Positions 21,559-33,544 of a DNA stretch of 64,000 nt are shown here, piece after piece. The position numbers were made by a program, and so were the translations under genes. The notes beneath the pieces were generated by a model. That model worked only from the letters and a program-made list of their open reading frames with translations, was not told where the DNA came from and made no database searches. Location: assembly GCA_015179025.1 (NCBI GenBank), contig WHUX01000017.1, forward strand, positions 62,001 to 126,000, written 5' to 3'. This DNA comes from Terfezia claveryi. Taxonomy: Eukaryota; Ascomycota; Pezizomycetes; Pezizales; Pezizaceae. Every line of letters starts with the position of its first letter. Position 1 is the stretch's first letter.

Positions 21559-22660
21559 AGTGTGGGAACAAAGACAAGCAGTATTATTATGGCAGCAGTG
21601 TTTGCTTTCAGCCGGCCAAGTCTAACTAAACGCCTTACATACGGTTATCTCGGTATGCCGCTTACTAGCCGCGGTACACCCTGCCGCAGGGGTAGTTGCA
21701 TCTGAGTCAATTGTTATGACGTTGTGTGACGGCATTATTGCGACAAAGGATGTCGGCAGTTATGGTACAGCGGGGTGTGGTGCAAACGGCACCAGAATGC
21801 GGAAAGAAAATAGAGGGTAAGGGTGTCAGATCATTATTAAATGTATATTGATTTGGTTTCGGCTTGTGGTTGGGACATTATTTGGTTATTATACTGGCAT
21901 CTATACAGTTTCATATAATAGGTACCTATCCACTGGCCTCCAGTTGGGCATCGGCGCTTGTGATTTGTTACGCCTTACGGGGGTTATGTGCCTATATAGC
22001 TATTAATGGTATATAACAAGTATCTATGATAAGTAGGGGGAACTTAAATTAAGGCAAAGTTGTATGTTGGTGCTCTGAGGCATCACTTGGCGCTGGATAG
22101 TGGTTTCTTGAAGCAGTGAAGAATAATAAATTCAGTTCAGGGGGAAGAATTCAATACTCCTTAAAACATAGGTATCGCAAAAAAATGACTAAAGATGGGT
22201 CTCAACCTGAAGAAATCTCAATTACAATGGACGGTGACTTACCACTATATTCGGTTCAGTTGAGGGTAACCCAATGGCGGAGATTTTGCATTACCTGGTT
22301 GGCTACTGTGCGATAGTACCAATTGGAGTACCAGCATAATCGCAGTCAATCCACCTCTCTTCCACCGACATCTGTACTTACCTACTCTTACAAGGAGCTC
22401 GGACACCCTCTTGCAGTAGGGGTACGGGAAAGCGCGGATGTGCGGACACATAAACGAGGTCAGGTCGTTCGCTTTGTAGTAGAACTCGCCATGAGACCCA
22501 TCCATCCCGCGTACTGCCCTCTATCAGTATTAACATCACTGAGATACTGAGCATATTAGCTAAAAGCCAATTTATACTCCATCGAATTCTCCACTATAGG
22601 CCCTGTGTGTACGTTGTGGAAGGGGGGAAATCCGCGGAGTGTTTCATGTCGTATTTCGGA
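21559..22660. other. Decayed repeat DNA upstream of a pogo remnant
   Basis: No intact gene. It probably includes the degraded 5' part of the pogo-like element that follows, but I cannot place its left end. Confidence 0.4.
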
Positions 22661-22679
22661 ATATACTAATTACCGCAGC

Positions 22680-23110
22680 ACTTCGCGGAGGAGGCACTAT
22701 ATGAGTGGGAATGCTGATGGGAGTGATAAGTTTCCAATATGGCTTATTGGTACAGCGGTCAATCCTAGGGCATTTAAAAATATCAGTAAGGCTGCTTTAG
22801 GTTGTATCTGCCGTGCAAATGCAACAGCATGGAATAATTCAACATTGATGAAAGAGTGCACATGTCTTTATCTTGTGGTTACCAGCTAAGACTACATCTC
22901 GGTTCTAACCTATGGATCAAGGTATTATTCGCACTTGGAAGGCTTACTACCGGCGAATGATGTTAAGATATATTATTCAGCAAGTGGAAGGGAATATGGA
23001 TTTGCTAGTTGATCCATATAGCACTATGTCTTTGCTACAAGCAGTTCGCTGGGCATAGGAAGCATGGGTTTCTGGGATTTTCTCTATTAAGGAGTGCTTA
23101 GGCGTCATCG
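22680..23110 (+). pseudogene. pogo/Fot1-type DDE transposase fragment
   Basis: One frame gives MSGNADGSDKFPIWLIGTAV followed by NPRAFK and ANATAWNN, the core of the DDE_1 domain (NADGSxKxPxxxIG...PRxFK). After a frameshift, 22912 onward gives PMDQGIIRTWKAYYRR and LLQAVRWA, the downstream block of the same family (QPLDQGIIxxxKxxYRR). Stops and shifts show it is dead. Confidence 0.85.
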
Positions 23111-23438
23111 GAGAGGATGTCGGGGGGTATCTGTGGGTTGGAGGGATGTTTAGGCGGTATTCGGATGTTTTTTACCCTCATTTCACTACATATGTCGATA
23201 TAAGCATATATTCACTATAAGAATGGGGCTCGACCGCCCGATGACATGCTTGTAACGAAGTTCTACTGTATTGTGCTATAGTGAGTGAGTGCACCGCTAG
23301 CACGTAAGAGCACGTGATATGGTGTAACCCACGCTTATCAACAGGTCCCACATTTGTTCTCCAATCTGAAATACTACAGCAAATCTCCACCGAGAAACAG
23401 CCAAAACAGCTGGAATAGCTCATCGATCCGAATTCGAA

Positions 23439-24438
23439 ATGTCTTCAATCTTTCAACTACTATTTAGACCTCAACGGTTCAGTTGGGAAGGAGACACAGT
23501 ATGCATTGAAGATTTCATAGACTTCTTAAGGTTCTCCTTTATGGGTTTGGACCCGGCTATGAAAGAAAGAGCAAAAGTGTTGACCCTCCAAAGCTATCTG
23601 GACGGAAAAGCCAAACAGTTCTGGATGACCCTAAAGGCAGATAAAAAGGCTACATTCGAGATTTCCTCCAGTGTCCTGACGCAACGATTTACTTGTCTGG
23701 TAGACGACCTCGATGAATGGGCAGAAAAATCACAGGCTATTTGGGATTTGAATAATCTGTCCCAAGGTTCGCTTCCAAGTGAGAAATATATTGAAAGGGC
23801 AAATAAGATATTTGCAATACTAGAAGCCGAGTATTCTTCAGTATTAGCTACTAAGTTTATTGATGAACTTGTAGCCGATGTTCTCAAACTCGTGATCGAT
23901 TCCCACTTTGAAGCAGATTATACCTTCCCAGAAGTAGTCAGGGTGTATGCAAAAACTACCGGATTTGACCGACGAAAGGAGAAAGCCGATCAACAACAGG
24001 AGAAAAAGGAAGAAGTAGTTAAAACTGAAATGGAGTTGATGATGGAAACTATAAACAGAGTTCCCAGAAGCTGAGGGAAATGCTAAAGGAAATGAATGAG
24101 ATCATACAAACAGATAGGCAGAAATGAGGATATCAGCCTATTGTAAGCTCGGTTGGGGCTCAAAGGTTGCAGAGTTATTCATCAAATCAGAATAATCAAC
24201 CTATCCCTTCTCATCAACTACAAGACTATATGTTGCAAAGTCATCTACCAAATCAGATAAAACAACTTATCTCTCCTCATTAACTACAAGGCTATAGGTT
24301 GCAAGGTTATCAACCTATCTCTGCTTGTCAACCGCAAGGCTATGGATCACAGAATCAACCTCAAGGCTATAGACAAGAACAAGAACAACCCAGAGTTGAG
24401 TATCATCAACCGGGAGAAATGTTGTTGAACTCTAGAGT
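23439..24438 (+). pseudogene. Retroelement gag-like ORF with decayed Q/Y-rich tail
   Basis: An ATG-initiated frame of 211 codons (MSSIFQLLFRPQRFSWEGDT) runs to 24074. LQSYLDGKAKQFWMTLKAD resembles the capsid region of LTR-element gag proteins. A +1 shift continues the message as KLREMLKEMNEII and then a region with LQGY/PQGY repeats, broken by several stops, up to about 24438. No zinc knuckle is seen. It is either the 5' part of a dead LTR element or an orphan gag. The first 211 codons are unbroken, unlike most retroelement coding nearby. Confidence 0.55.
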
Positions 24439-26459
24439 CAATTAAGGTTTCTGTATCCAAACAGTAACATATATTGAACTACTAGTATCAGATGAAGAGC
24501 TAGGTCTAGTATTGGAACCAAACCCCAAAGGAATAGTTAATATATCTACAACTATAGTAGAAGTAGTAAAGAAGACTATAGAGGATGAGAAAGAGCAACA
24601 GATGAATACTTATTTGGTGGCAATGGCAGATAAGAGAGGGTAAGAATCTGATAATAGAAAAGAGAAATTTGTCATATCTCCAGAATCCCTAAGCGCTCAC
24701 AACATATATATTGGATCTATATTTGGTAAGCTGTAACACAATGGTACCAAAAGCTATCGAAAGACAAGCGAAATTAGTAGCCCTAAAGTATAAGGCTGAC
24801 CTGAATATCATTGGAGTGATGGCTGGTATTAAATTACTTTACACTAATTTTAGAGATACTGAGAAAAAAGAGCTAGAATTAAAGTAAGAAAGGATAGATG
24901 ATATTGTCAATCAGATTAGCTCAAAGGCCAAGATGCAGTCCCAAACTCGAAAGTGGAAATCAGAAGAAGGTAGGGACCTGGAATATGTGGAATGAGAATT
25001 CGGGTCAGAAGATAAAAATATTATAGGGTGTAACCCTCTGTATACGTGCATATAGAAGTAATAACTACCTACGGAAAATAAAGTGCAGCAAAAAAAATAT
25101 GGAGAGGTTTAAAAAAAATCAGCCAAATAGTAAGTAAACATAACAACACAAACCGTTAAAGCAACTATAAACTGTACAACCACTCTTCCTCATGTATTAA
25201 TTTTCACTCCCGTAATTAAGCTACTTCCTCCTAACCATAGCCTTCTTCTTAGTAGCCTTCTCTGCTATGAGCCTGTTCTCAACCCTTCCCCCTATCTACC
25301 AGTATAATTGGAGATCTTCTCTTAAATGAGATGGGACAGGAAAGGATATATTCCAATATGTTACTTGTATAGATACTGACACCAACTATAAGACCTGCTA
25401 CAATTACACAAAGGCAGACAGTTATGATTAGTGAATTTCACCTATTTTGTAGCTATTAGCCAATTTTACTACCAGCTTAAACAGATGATCAAGGACATGA
25501 AGCTTTAAAATTAGGTTCAAATATCTAGAGTCGATAGGATATCAGAATATAAATATATGAAGAAACACTCATATTTTTAGATTGAGGCTTAAGTAGATCA
25601 TTATAGCAAAGAACTCTAAAATTAGAAGTACTATTATAGATAGTAGTATCAGACAAGAGTGAGAAGTTGAAAAAAGCAAAGTTGGAGGAGAAGAAGAAGG
25701 AGAAAAGAGTAGTAGTAGTATTGGGAGCTGATTTCCTAATTTAGTATCTTCTTTATAAGAATACTGAGCTATCTTGAGAGGTATGTTTTTAAAGAAAAGT
25801 GAAAACTACAGCTACAAAATATGAGAACATCTAGCAATTTATAGTTATAAGCCAGAGACTAGATCTCTTCAATAAAGCAATTAATATAAAGAACCTTAAT
25901 TAAGCTCTACCCTAACAACTTTTTCTATAGGAAAATAAGAATATATTATAATAGGAGACTTGCTAGAACTTGCTTGATAATTATTTATTATTGTCATAAT
26001 GGTATACTTAGTTGTTATTATTATTACTTATGATCATAGGTAATAGGTTATTACTATCCTGTTTGGCTCCCGAGATAGGGATCTCAGAAAGTTTATGCTT
26101 TCTATTGCCCTATCTCAAAATTATATATATATATTCCTTATCCTTCATACTATTCTTAGATTCCTATCTAATATCTTGTATACCTAATACAGGATCTTGC
26201 TTCTTCCAGTACTTATGCACCTCTCTTATATACTTCCTTGTCTCGTGAACAGCTCTACAACATAGCTGCCTCCTTCTGACATATGTAGCAACCACTTCTA
26301 TGTATCTCTTACTTCTTACTTTTGTTCTCCATTCTAGCCTTCCCCTAGTCATATATATAGTATTCTTACATATATATTACTATAGCCCTGCTTTTGCCCT
26401 GGTATACTCCTTAGTTACCTTACCCACTCCTGCACCCACGTTACACTATATTGGTTCTC
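24439..26459. other. AT-rich decayed repeat DNA
   Basis: A and T dominate and stops occur in all frames. Short coding-like islands (for example around 24740-24990) are too broken to assign. Probably the remains of the element whose gag lies upstream. Confidence 0.5.
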
Positions 26460-27290
26460 TCTGATCAACTAGTATACTCAATGTCTACCCAAGATACCAC
26501 TTCTATACTTATAGCCAGATTTCAGGCCTGGCAAGCCCTGCTTATCTCTATGAACTAGGCTAACTTCGGTAGCTATTACTAGACTATTATTGATATCTCT
26601 ACCTTGCCACAAATGCATTAAGTCAATGGCTAGAATCAGCCATACATGAAGGACAACAAAAACAGACTAGAGCTAATAACAAAGTTATAATACTTACCGA
26701 AGACCTTTTCTCATGCTAGGCTGACTTTGCCTCCAACTAAAACAACCTTGTAACTGCTCAAAACAACTTAGTCAGTAAAAGAAGAACCATTTAAACCCTA
26801 AATAGGGTAATGGACATGATAGGATTCCAAACAGCCCTAGTATCCTAAGCATCCCAGACACCTAAAACCCAAGATCTCCCCACCCTATAAAAGTTTAATA
26901 GTAATAGAACTTGCCTGAAAGCCTGGAAAAATTCCATTAAGATCAAAGTAAATAAGAATGCTACAAAGTTCTTTACTATTCAATAATGATTAGCCTATAT
27001 ATATAGCCTACTGAAGGGTATAGCTTTGGACTAGGTCTAACCCTATATGCTTGATGACTGCTTCAACCTCTCTGATATCACTACTTTATTCACAATCCTC
27101 AACTACACTTTTAGAGACCCAGATCTCATGCATATAGCAACTTGTGCTCTCTGAGAACTAAAATAGAAAGGTTATAACTTCTGAGTATATATGGCCAAAT
27201 TTTCAAGGTTAGTAGCAGAGGTGGAGTGGAATGATCAGATGAAGTGGGAATCAGGAGGACTTTCTCTTTCATCCCTCTTTTAACTTTTTT
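26460..27290 (+). pseudogene. Ty3/gypsy gag remnant
   Basis: Reading through stops, the plus strand carries the Retrotrans_gag pattern: LKAWKNSIKIKVNKNA near 26930, SLLKGIALD near 27007, YMLDDCFNLSDITTLFTIL near 27040, FRDPDLMHIATCALRELK-like near 27110, and FSRLVAEVEWNDQMKW near 27200. Most stops are TAG or TGA at expected Gln, Arg or Trp positions. No pol follows. Confidence 0.7.
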
Positions 27291-27782
27291 TTAGTAGAAT
27301 TGACTTTGCTAACTGTATATTAGGTATTAGTCATGACTATATTAGTTGATGGAAAAAAAAAATAGTCATGTAGTGCTTCAGGAATAGTATTCATTGACCA
27401 GACCTTTGTCAGTAAAAACTCTATACCAACCTCCAAGCTAAAGACCCTCCACCTTTTTGATGTCATTGACTATGACCATGTGCATTATGCTGCATGCTAC
27501 TATCCCATATACCTCTTGACAGGCTGCACTATGACTCTTTCCACATTAGCTTCAGCTTCTGCATCAGCTTTAGCTTCCACATCAGCCTCAGCTTCTGCAT
27601 CAGCCTCAGCTAGAACATTGGCTACCAGATTAAGGTTTATGAGCTTCAATACTACCTGATTTTGGTATCTTAGCCTTTTATCCCCACCTTTAGGGAGATG
27701 AAAAAAAGCAGTACATAGTGGTGATACTTGCTATGGTATAGGCATTATGGTAACAGATACTACAGTCATAGCATTGTAGTAT

Positions 27783-28052
27783 ATCTGTACCAGATGACTA
27801 GAGTTAGGGCACATCTATATCAGACAACAAGCATTGTGGCACATCTGTACCGGATGATAAGTGTTGGGGTATATCTGTACCGGATGATAAGTGTTGGGAT
27901 ACATCCATACTAGATGATGAGCGTTAGAGTATATCTGTACCGGACAACAAGAATTGGGGTACATTCGTACCAGACGATGAACGTTAGGGTACATCCATAC
28001 TGGACAACAAGCGTTAGGGCGCATCCATACTAGATGACAAGCATTGGGGTGC
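27783..28052. repeat. Minisatellite, nine 30-bp units
   Basis: Nine exact-length units of the type ATCTGTACCGGATGATAAGT + GTTGGGGTAT, diverged from each other by several substitutions but with no length change. Because 30 is a multiple of three, the minus strand stays open as a 10-residue repeat (YPNTYHPVQI-like). A degenerate unit precedes it. Confidence 0.93.
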
Positions 28053-28639
28053 ATATGGCAACCCGGCATCCAAGGGATCTTGAGGGTGCATCAGAAGGCC
28101 CTGAGAGGCATTAGGGTGAGAAAAATTCTTTTGTGATGAAGGTAGTATCAAATACTATAAGACTATAGGCATCACATTAGTAAGTAAACTCTTATAGAAA
28201 AAATATATCAAATAATATATAGATAAGACAACTAAGATATTAAGGGTACTGACAAGCCTAGGCAACTAAAATAGAGAGATAAGTCCACTAGCCCTTAGAG
28301 CCTTCTATACTGGGTATATATAGAGTATCTTCACTTGACGTACAGAACTTTAGAAACCTTAAGATCAGTTCCTATAATCCATATAGTATCTAAAGTATTA
28401 AGTTCTAAAAAAAATCATAGAAGGTTATTATAGCTCTAGCTACTAAGTACTAGAATAGATTACTAATGTTGAACTTCTATAGGAAAAGATAAAAAATATA
28501 AGGTAGACTTGGGTAGTTAGGGTAGTGAGAACAGAGGACACTAACATAAGATTTTACATTGAAAAGGATATATTTTAGTATCACTGTAATAACCTATATT
28601 ATATAATAACCCCCATCTTAAAAGCTTTTTTCCTAAATG

Positions 28640-29340
28640 GAGCTGACCCAGAAGTACTATTATGAAGTGATAGAAAGGATATGACACCCTTCCTATTAAT
28701 ATATAAGATCATCATGGACCCAAAGTTAGATCTTTCAAAACACTTAGGTTCCTAGGTAGCAGGTATAGGGTTTATTTTAGAAGAAAGATGGAGAGTATAC
28801 TATACCAATAGTATAGGGCAAAAAAAGATAGTAGCAAATAGAGTTTATAGTGAAGAATGGACAAGATCCTCTCCTAAAGAATATGGCAACTTCTTAGGAA
28901 ATCAAGCTACAGTGGTAGACAGTAGACTCTATATAATATAACTAGCAGTAAGTAACAAAGATACAGACATGCTAACTATTTTCTCTAACTTATAAGCGGC
29001 AATCTAATTAATATGCAATATAAGTATAGGCTTCTCTACCCTCTCCAGTATCAAGAAAAGAATCAAGACTTAGTTAACTTCTAATTCATATAGAGACCTT
29101 AAGCTAGTATAGATTAGATACTACCTTAGTATTCTAGGGAATAAAAAGTGGACCAGATTGCCTGCTTCCAATTCTATTTAGGAGAGGTAATAAGTCACAA
29201 GTGGATTATCATAGAAGAGGGCCTCTAAACATGTTCAAAAGCTAGATATAAGGAAGAAAGAATGAAAGCTAGTTATGAGACTAAAAGAATAAAGTAGAAT
29301 TAATATACCCTCTCAGCCTTCATATGGACCCATATGAATA
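28640..29340 (+). pseudogene. Tad-like LINE RNase H remnant, AT-rich
   Basis: Read through stops, the plus strand carries RVYYTNSIGQKKIVANRVYS near 28795, MLTIFSNL.AAI.LICN near 28968 (the ILSDSQAAI block), and a GN..RLASFNSI-type block near 29130. These match the RNase H end of the minus-strand LINE at 11139, whose corresponding block is ILSDSRAAIQSIRN. It is heavily decayed. Confidence 0.65.
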
Positions 29341-29680
29341 GAGACCTATAGAAGAGCTAGCAATATCATATTGATAAAGCAGAATTAGTAAAGTATATAT
29401 ATGGGTAGCGTGTACAGCAAGCCGATTTTCCTTCGTGCCATGTCACCAAGACTCACGCCGATGGCGAATTTTTTTTACTCCCACTACACTGGCGAGTTGG
29501 CTTTTTACTTCTTCTGGAAAACTCGGGTCACTTCGAGTAGCCAACGAGTACTCGCCAAGCCTCTCCTTTTCACAGTCTGGTATTTGTTTCCCACTTGTTT
29601 TAGACATCGCACTGCCTATTCGTATCGTAATCCCTTTAGTATGCTTATAATTTGTAACAATTCTTTATTATAGATCGCTC

Positions 29681-29792
29681 ATTGTCACGGAATCATTATC
29701 ACAGAATCATTGTTATGGAATTGTTGTCACGGAATCATTGTCATAGAATCGCTGTCACGGAATTGTTGTTACTAAAGCATTGTTACTTAACT
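29681..29792 (+). repeat. 14-bp tandem array, core TGTCACGGA (forward)
   Basis: Eight units of ATTGTCACGGAATC-type sequence in a row, several with C/T or G/A changes. The same core in inverse orientation occurs at 31433-31481 and 38820-38931, and forward at 35105-35310. Confidence 0.85.
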
Positions 29793-30179
29793 ATTCTAAA
29801 TTGTCATGGAATTGTCAAATGTTGTCACCAATTCTGGTAAATCGTTATGTTTTCTCATCCCCTCATGCTCTCAACGTCCCCTTCTATTTTATTTGCTACT
29901 CCATCCTCAATCATAACCTTCTTTATGAACCTAACCCTACTACTCTTTGCTGCCAATCCCACAAATCAATTCCAACATCTCTATTCTCTCACATAAAATA
30001 CAACCAAAGAATAACATAACCCATATAATAACCCTAGCCTTCATATCCTCAATATAAAATACAACTAAAGAAAAACACAACTAAACAAAAACACAACCCA
30101 AAAAAAACACAACTAAAGAATAACACAACCAAAAAAAAACACAACCAAAAAAAAAACACCAAAAAACTAGGCCTAGCCT
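29793..30179. other. Low-complexity A/C-rich spacer
   Basis: Ends in repeated ACACAAC and A runs (30050-30165). No gene recognised. Confidence 0.5.
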
Positions 30180-30877
30180 CTAGCCAGCAGGGTTCATCGG
30201 CATATTACCCCTGCATAGGCGATTTGCTTCTACTTGACGCCACAACGTCACATCCCTTTGCACGATTGTCTGACGTGGAGGGTTTGTGTTCCTACTCTGG
30301 GTTGCTAATAGGTTGATTGCTGTTCCATAGGCCATGTTAGGATCACTCCGACAAAATTTTAACTATGACGTATGATTTATTACCTGTAAAAAACTCATGT
30401 AGGTATGCTTCTGTAGCCGTTTGTAGGGCATTGGTGCCATAATCCCAATTCTGTCCACATTTGTACATCTATCTAGTATGTTAGGAATGTTGTTGAATTT
30501 AAGGTTCATATCCTGTACTATCTTCCAACATAACTGTCAGAAGGAAGTTTTTAGTATGATTAGTTGTGCGCTGAACTGTTGTTTCTTAATCTGCTGCACA
30601 ATTGATACTGAACGGGACTTAGTATTCCATGTTCAAAGGAAGTGGGATTGGACTGTGAGTTCTTACCTCCCTTCTTCTTTATTCGCTTCTTTTATACCTG
30701 TATAGCCTGCGTTTTTGGGACAGGGGCCACTTTCCTCCTTTTAGGCGTGGCTTGAGCAGGAGGTACTTTCGTCTTTTTGGGTGTGAGTTTCTGGCCCCTC
30801 ATCATATTAATGTTTTTCGGCTTGATTGCTAGTCCCCCATTCTTGATGTTTCTCGGTTTTGTTTTGGTTGTTGCCAT
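30180..30877 (-). pseudogene. Divergent histone H3-like gene, decayed
   Basis: Exon 1 (30877-30698) starts MATTKTKPRNIKNGG, a recognisable version of the H3 tail MARTKQTARKSTGG, and stays Lys/Pro-rich (PKKTKVPPAQATPKRRK). After an intron (30697-30653) exon 2 encodes VQQIKKQQ, SF-QLCWKIVQDMNLKF and, in a shifted frame, NALQTATEAYLHEFF. These match the H3 blocks REIRRYQKS, PFQRLVREIAQDF and ALQEASEAYLVALF. A last exon (about 30338-30180) encodes RQTIVQRDVTLWRQV, matching the H3 alpha-3 KRVTIMPKDIQLARRI pattern. Two in-frame TGA codons and one frameshift lie in exon 2. It could be a decayed H3 variant or CenH3-like copy, or element cargo. Family assignment rests on pattern recognition only. Confidence 0.6.
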
Positions 30878-31432
30878 TATGTGTATTTGTCTCTAGTTTT
30901 AGGACCTATTATTTCCACACTATCAGAATGTTGCAGATTCACGAGGTTCAAAGGATTGAGCAATGGGAGTGGAAGTTTGCCTGTGTATTTAGATTCTGAG
31001 CAATGGGAGTGAAGTTTGCCTCTATATGTATCTATCTATATTTGCTTCTAGGTCACATGAGGGGCGGAAGTGCATTGAAAATCAATGAAACAACTTAAGA
31101 ACAAAGTATAATTCCTTGTTCATCTCCATCTCCAAAACAAAGAACTTGAGAACTAAGTGTATTCATTGTTCTCTCCATCCCCAATAAACTATATTTGCTG
31201 TCATCAGTCAGCTTGGTGAACAAAAGGAGGAACCAGCTAACGTACCTTTGTTTTCCAACGGAACTCAAGTAATACCCCCCAGCCTCGATCATTAGACTGT
31301 AAACTAGCATCGACCACTAGATATCCAAAACACAGAGAAACTCCAAAAAACAAACAACTAATAAACACAGAAATAGTAGGTACAATTAATCTCACAAAAC
31401 GCTTAAGAAATGGTTAAGGAATGAGTATTAAT
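30878..31432. other. Spacer between H3-like pseudogene and repeat array
   Basis: No gene recognised; a duplicated phrase (GAGCAATGGGAGTG-like) occurs near 30957 and 30997. Confidence 0.4.
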
Positions 31433-31481
31433 GGATTCATGACAAGTTCTGAATCCGTGACAAGCTCTGAATCCGTGACAA
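31433..31481 (-). repeat. 18-bp tandem array, core TGTCACGGA (inverse)
   Basis: Nearly three units of GAATCCGTGACAAGCTCT-type sequence. On the minus strand each reads TTGTCACGGATTC, close to the TTGTCACGGAATC of the forward array at 29681. Confidence 0.8.
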
Positions 31482-31596
31482 TAAAACGAAAATGAAATAC
31501 TCCCCATTGTACATACCCTGGCCTGCTTCATCATCATTATCATCATCAGTATAATAGTTACGTTCTTCCCGCATCCGTAGCCTCATCCACACACTG

Positions 31597-32872
31597 ATCA
31601 TCTAACTCACCCTAATCCTTATTCTCATCCCTATCCTTATCCTCGTCCTCCTCCTCGTCCTTATCCTTATCCTCCTCCTCATCCTTATCCTTGTCCTCCT
31701 CCTCATTTGAGCTGGAGTCCTGATAGTCCTTATCTTCTGTGTTCCCTGACAAAAGTCCTTTATTTAATATGGCCTTGACGGGCTTCTTCGGTCTTCATTC
31801 GTTTGAGTTGGCCTCAGTTAGTTGAGCTTCTTCTTCCGAAGAAACATCCAAAGCCTCCCATTTGCGCCATAGCCCTGTATCCTCATCATCATCTTCCTTG
31901 TTGGGTTTGACATCGGAGTCCTATCGAGTGGTGAAATTCTAGGATTTAGATCAAGCACAAGGAATGGCATGAGCCTACGAGGAATGCACTTACCTCTTCC
32001 ATGTCAGTCCTAACATCCTCATCACTTAAGCAATTGTCGGCACCATCTTTGGCTAATTTCTCCTGGTCAGCTATTGATAATGCCCCTTCGTGTGCTCTAG
32101 TCTTGTGTCTTACGTCACCTTTGATTGGTTCTTCAAATTTTGCATATGCATAGCAGTTTATGGGTACAACACTAATAACTACAGCGAACTGCTGTATATG
32201 CTGTACTCTAGCTAGTCTGGTTGGCACTACCCTGAGTCCCTGCACCTCTATTTTAGGCAAATCTCGACGAGGAATTTGCCAATTCGGAAGGTTTTTGTAG
32301 TAATTCAATTCTAGATACCTTCTCTTCTGCTCGTCTGACAGCTCATACCATTGGTATAGAATATAAGCCTTCTTGCGCTAGAATGTGTTCTCCCAAGTCC
32401 TTTGTATAAGTGTTTGTAATTTTCTGAATTCCTCATGCTTTAATATATATCTTGTAGTACCAATTGGCCTCCCAATGTGTGTAGCCTGGTGGAGATTTTG
32501 GATCCCACTCTTGAGATCTCTGTTGACCTTTTGCCACTTCCAATCCTTGACTCGCTCCCACGCCAAGGGGGGTCCAAGCAATTTCTGCTATTGTTCCCGA
32601 ATTTTCTTAGTATATGGATGTATAGAGAGCCCTATTGCCTTCCTCTCACCACTAAATTCTATATCCAGATTAAATTCTCATGGCCCCCAGTTAAAGTCAG
32701 CATACATGGCATATGGATTCCTTAAGGGTGGGGGGATAATTAGGGATTCTGCTCTGGTCTTTCTTGTCTTCGCTATGCCTATTGGCTTGGCTTTTTTCGG
32801 AATAGGTTCGGGTGATGAGCTGGGTTTGCACTTGATTGCTAATTCGGCTTGCGTTTTTCTTTTTGACAGCAT
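31597..32872 (-). pseudogene. Decayed gene with Lys-rich N-terminus and acidic tail, possibly HMG-box-like
   Basis: Starts MLSKRKTQAELAIKCK at 32872. Through several stops the frame continues with WERVKDWKWQKVNRDLKSG, HEEFRKLQTLIQRTWENTF and YQWYELSDEQKRRYLEL; the last resembles the second helix of an HMG box (W..LS.EEK..Y). A likely intron (donor GTAAGT at about 31994) joins DVRTDMEE to DSDVKPNKEDDDEDTGLWRK, ending in an EEEDKDKD repeat (31615-31710). A TAGTCTGG repeat sits inside at 32213. Similar in style to the neighbouring H3-like gene and in the same orientation. The family is uncertain. Confidence 0.45.
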
Positions 32873-32929
32873 TTTGGATACTTAAAGAATCTTCATTAGT
32901 GAATAGTCATTCCACTTCATGCTCCCCAA

Positions 32930-33210
32930 AACGACCTCTGTGACAGCCTCCCTAACAGGCTCTGTGATACACGACCTTGACTACATACCTCTTATGTAAC
33001 TTTATAGCAGGTTATGGAATTCATTAGTGAATACTTTCTTGCCAATTCAGGCTTCCCGACACGACCTCTGTAACAATGAACAACGACTTACACCTTGGTT
33101 AATCTTCATAGCCTATTATGTAGAAGAAGGTGTCTGTGATTCTTTGTTAGTGAATTGAGCTAACTTTCTGCATCAGGCTTTTCAATTCGGCCTTCGTGAC
33201 GACGTCCATA
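32930..33210 (-). repeat. Degenerate TGTCACAGA words (inverse)
   Basis: Scattered CTGTGACAG, TCTGTGATAC, CTGTAACAATG, TCTGTGATTC and TTCGTGACGAC words resemble the array cores in inverse orientation, irregularly spaced. Confidence 0.4.
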
Positions 33211-33544
33211 CCTAGTCTCGTAACTGACTTGTATAGGCATACTGTTGCTTATCGTACTATACATGTAAATATGTCCGATTCTCAGTGGAATGCTGACGAT
33301 TCAGTAAAGTGGAGATAAATGGAGGTTGACCAACAATACTGAGTTCATGCAAATAAAAGAATACATTCTTTGTATACAAGTAAACCTTGATGTGGTTAAC
33401 CAAACATGGACAGACGACTAGCATTATGATGATCATGCACCTTAAATTTCTTGCGAGGAGTATTGCAACCAAACTAATAAGTTCTTACTTGTTTTATGAA
33501 ATCCAACTACACTCAAGTCTACATATGAAAAAATAGTCCATGGT

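Noticed and set aside
27815..28069. 84-codon minus-strand ORF across the minisatellite as a gene
   Set aside because: It is explained by a 30-bp unit being divisible by three; no independent coding evidence.
30050..30165. Poly-A/ACAAC stretch as a retroposon tail
   Set aside because: No adjacent element end or target duplication found.
32385..32885. 166-codon plus-strand ORF
   Set aside because: Antisense shadow of the decayed minus-strand gene; hydrophobic composition without a family.
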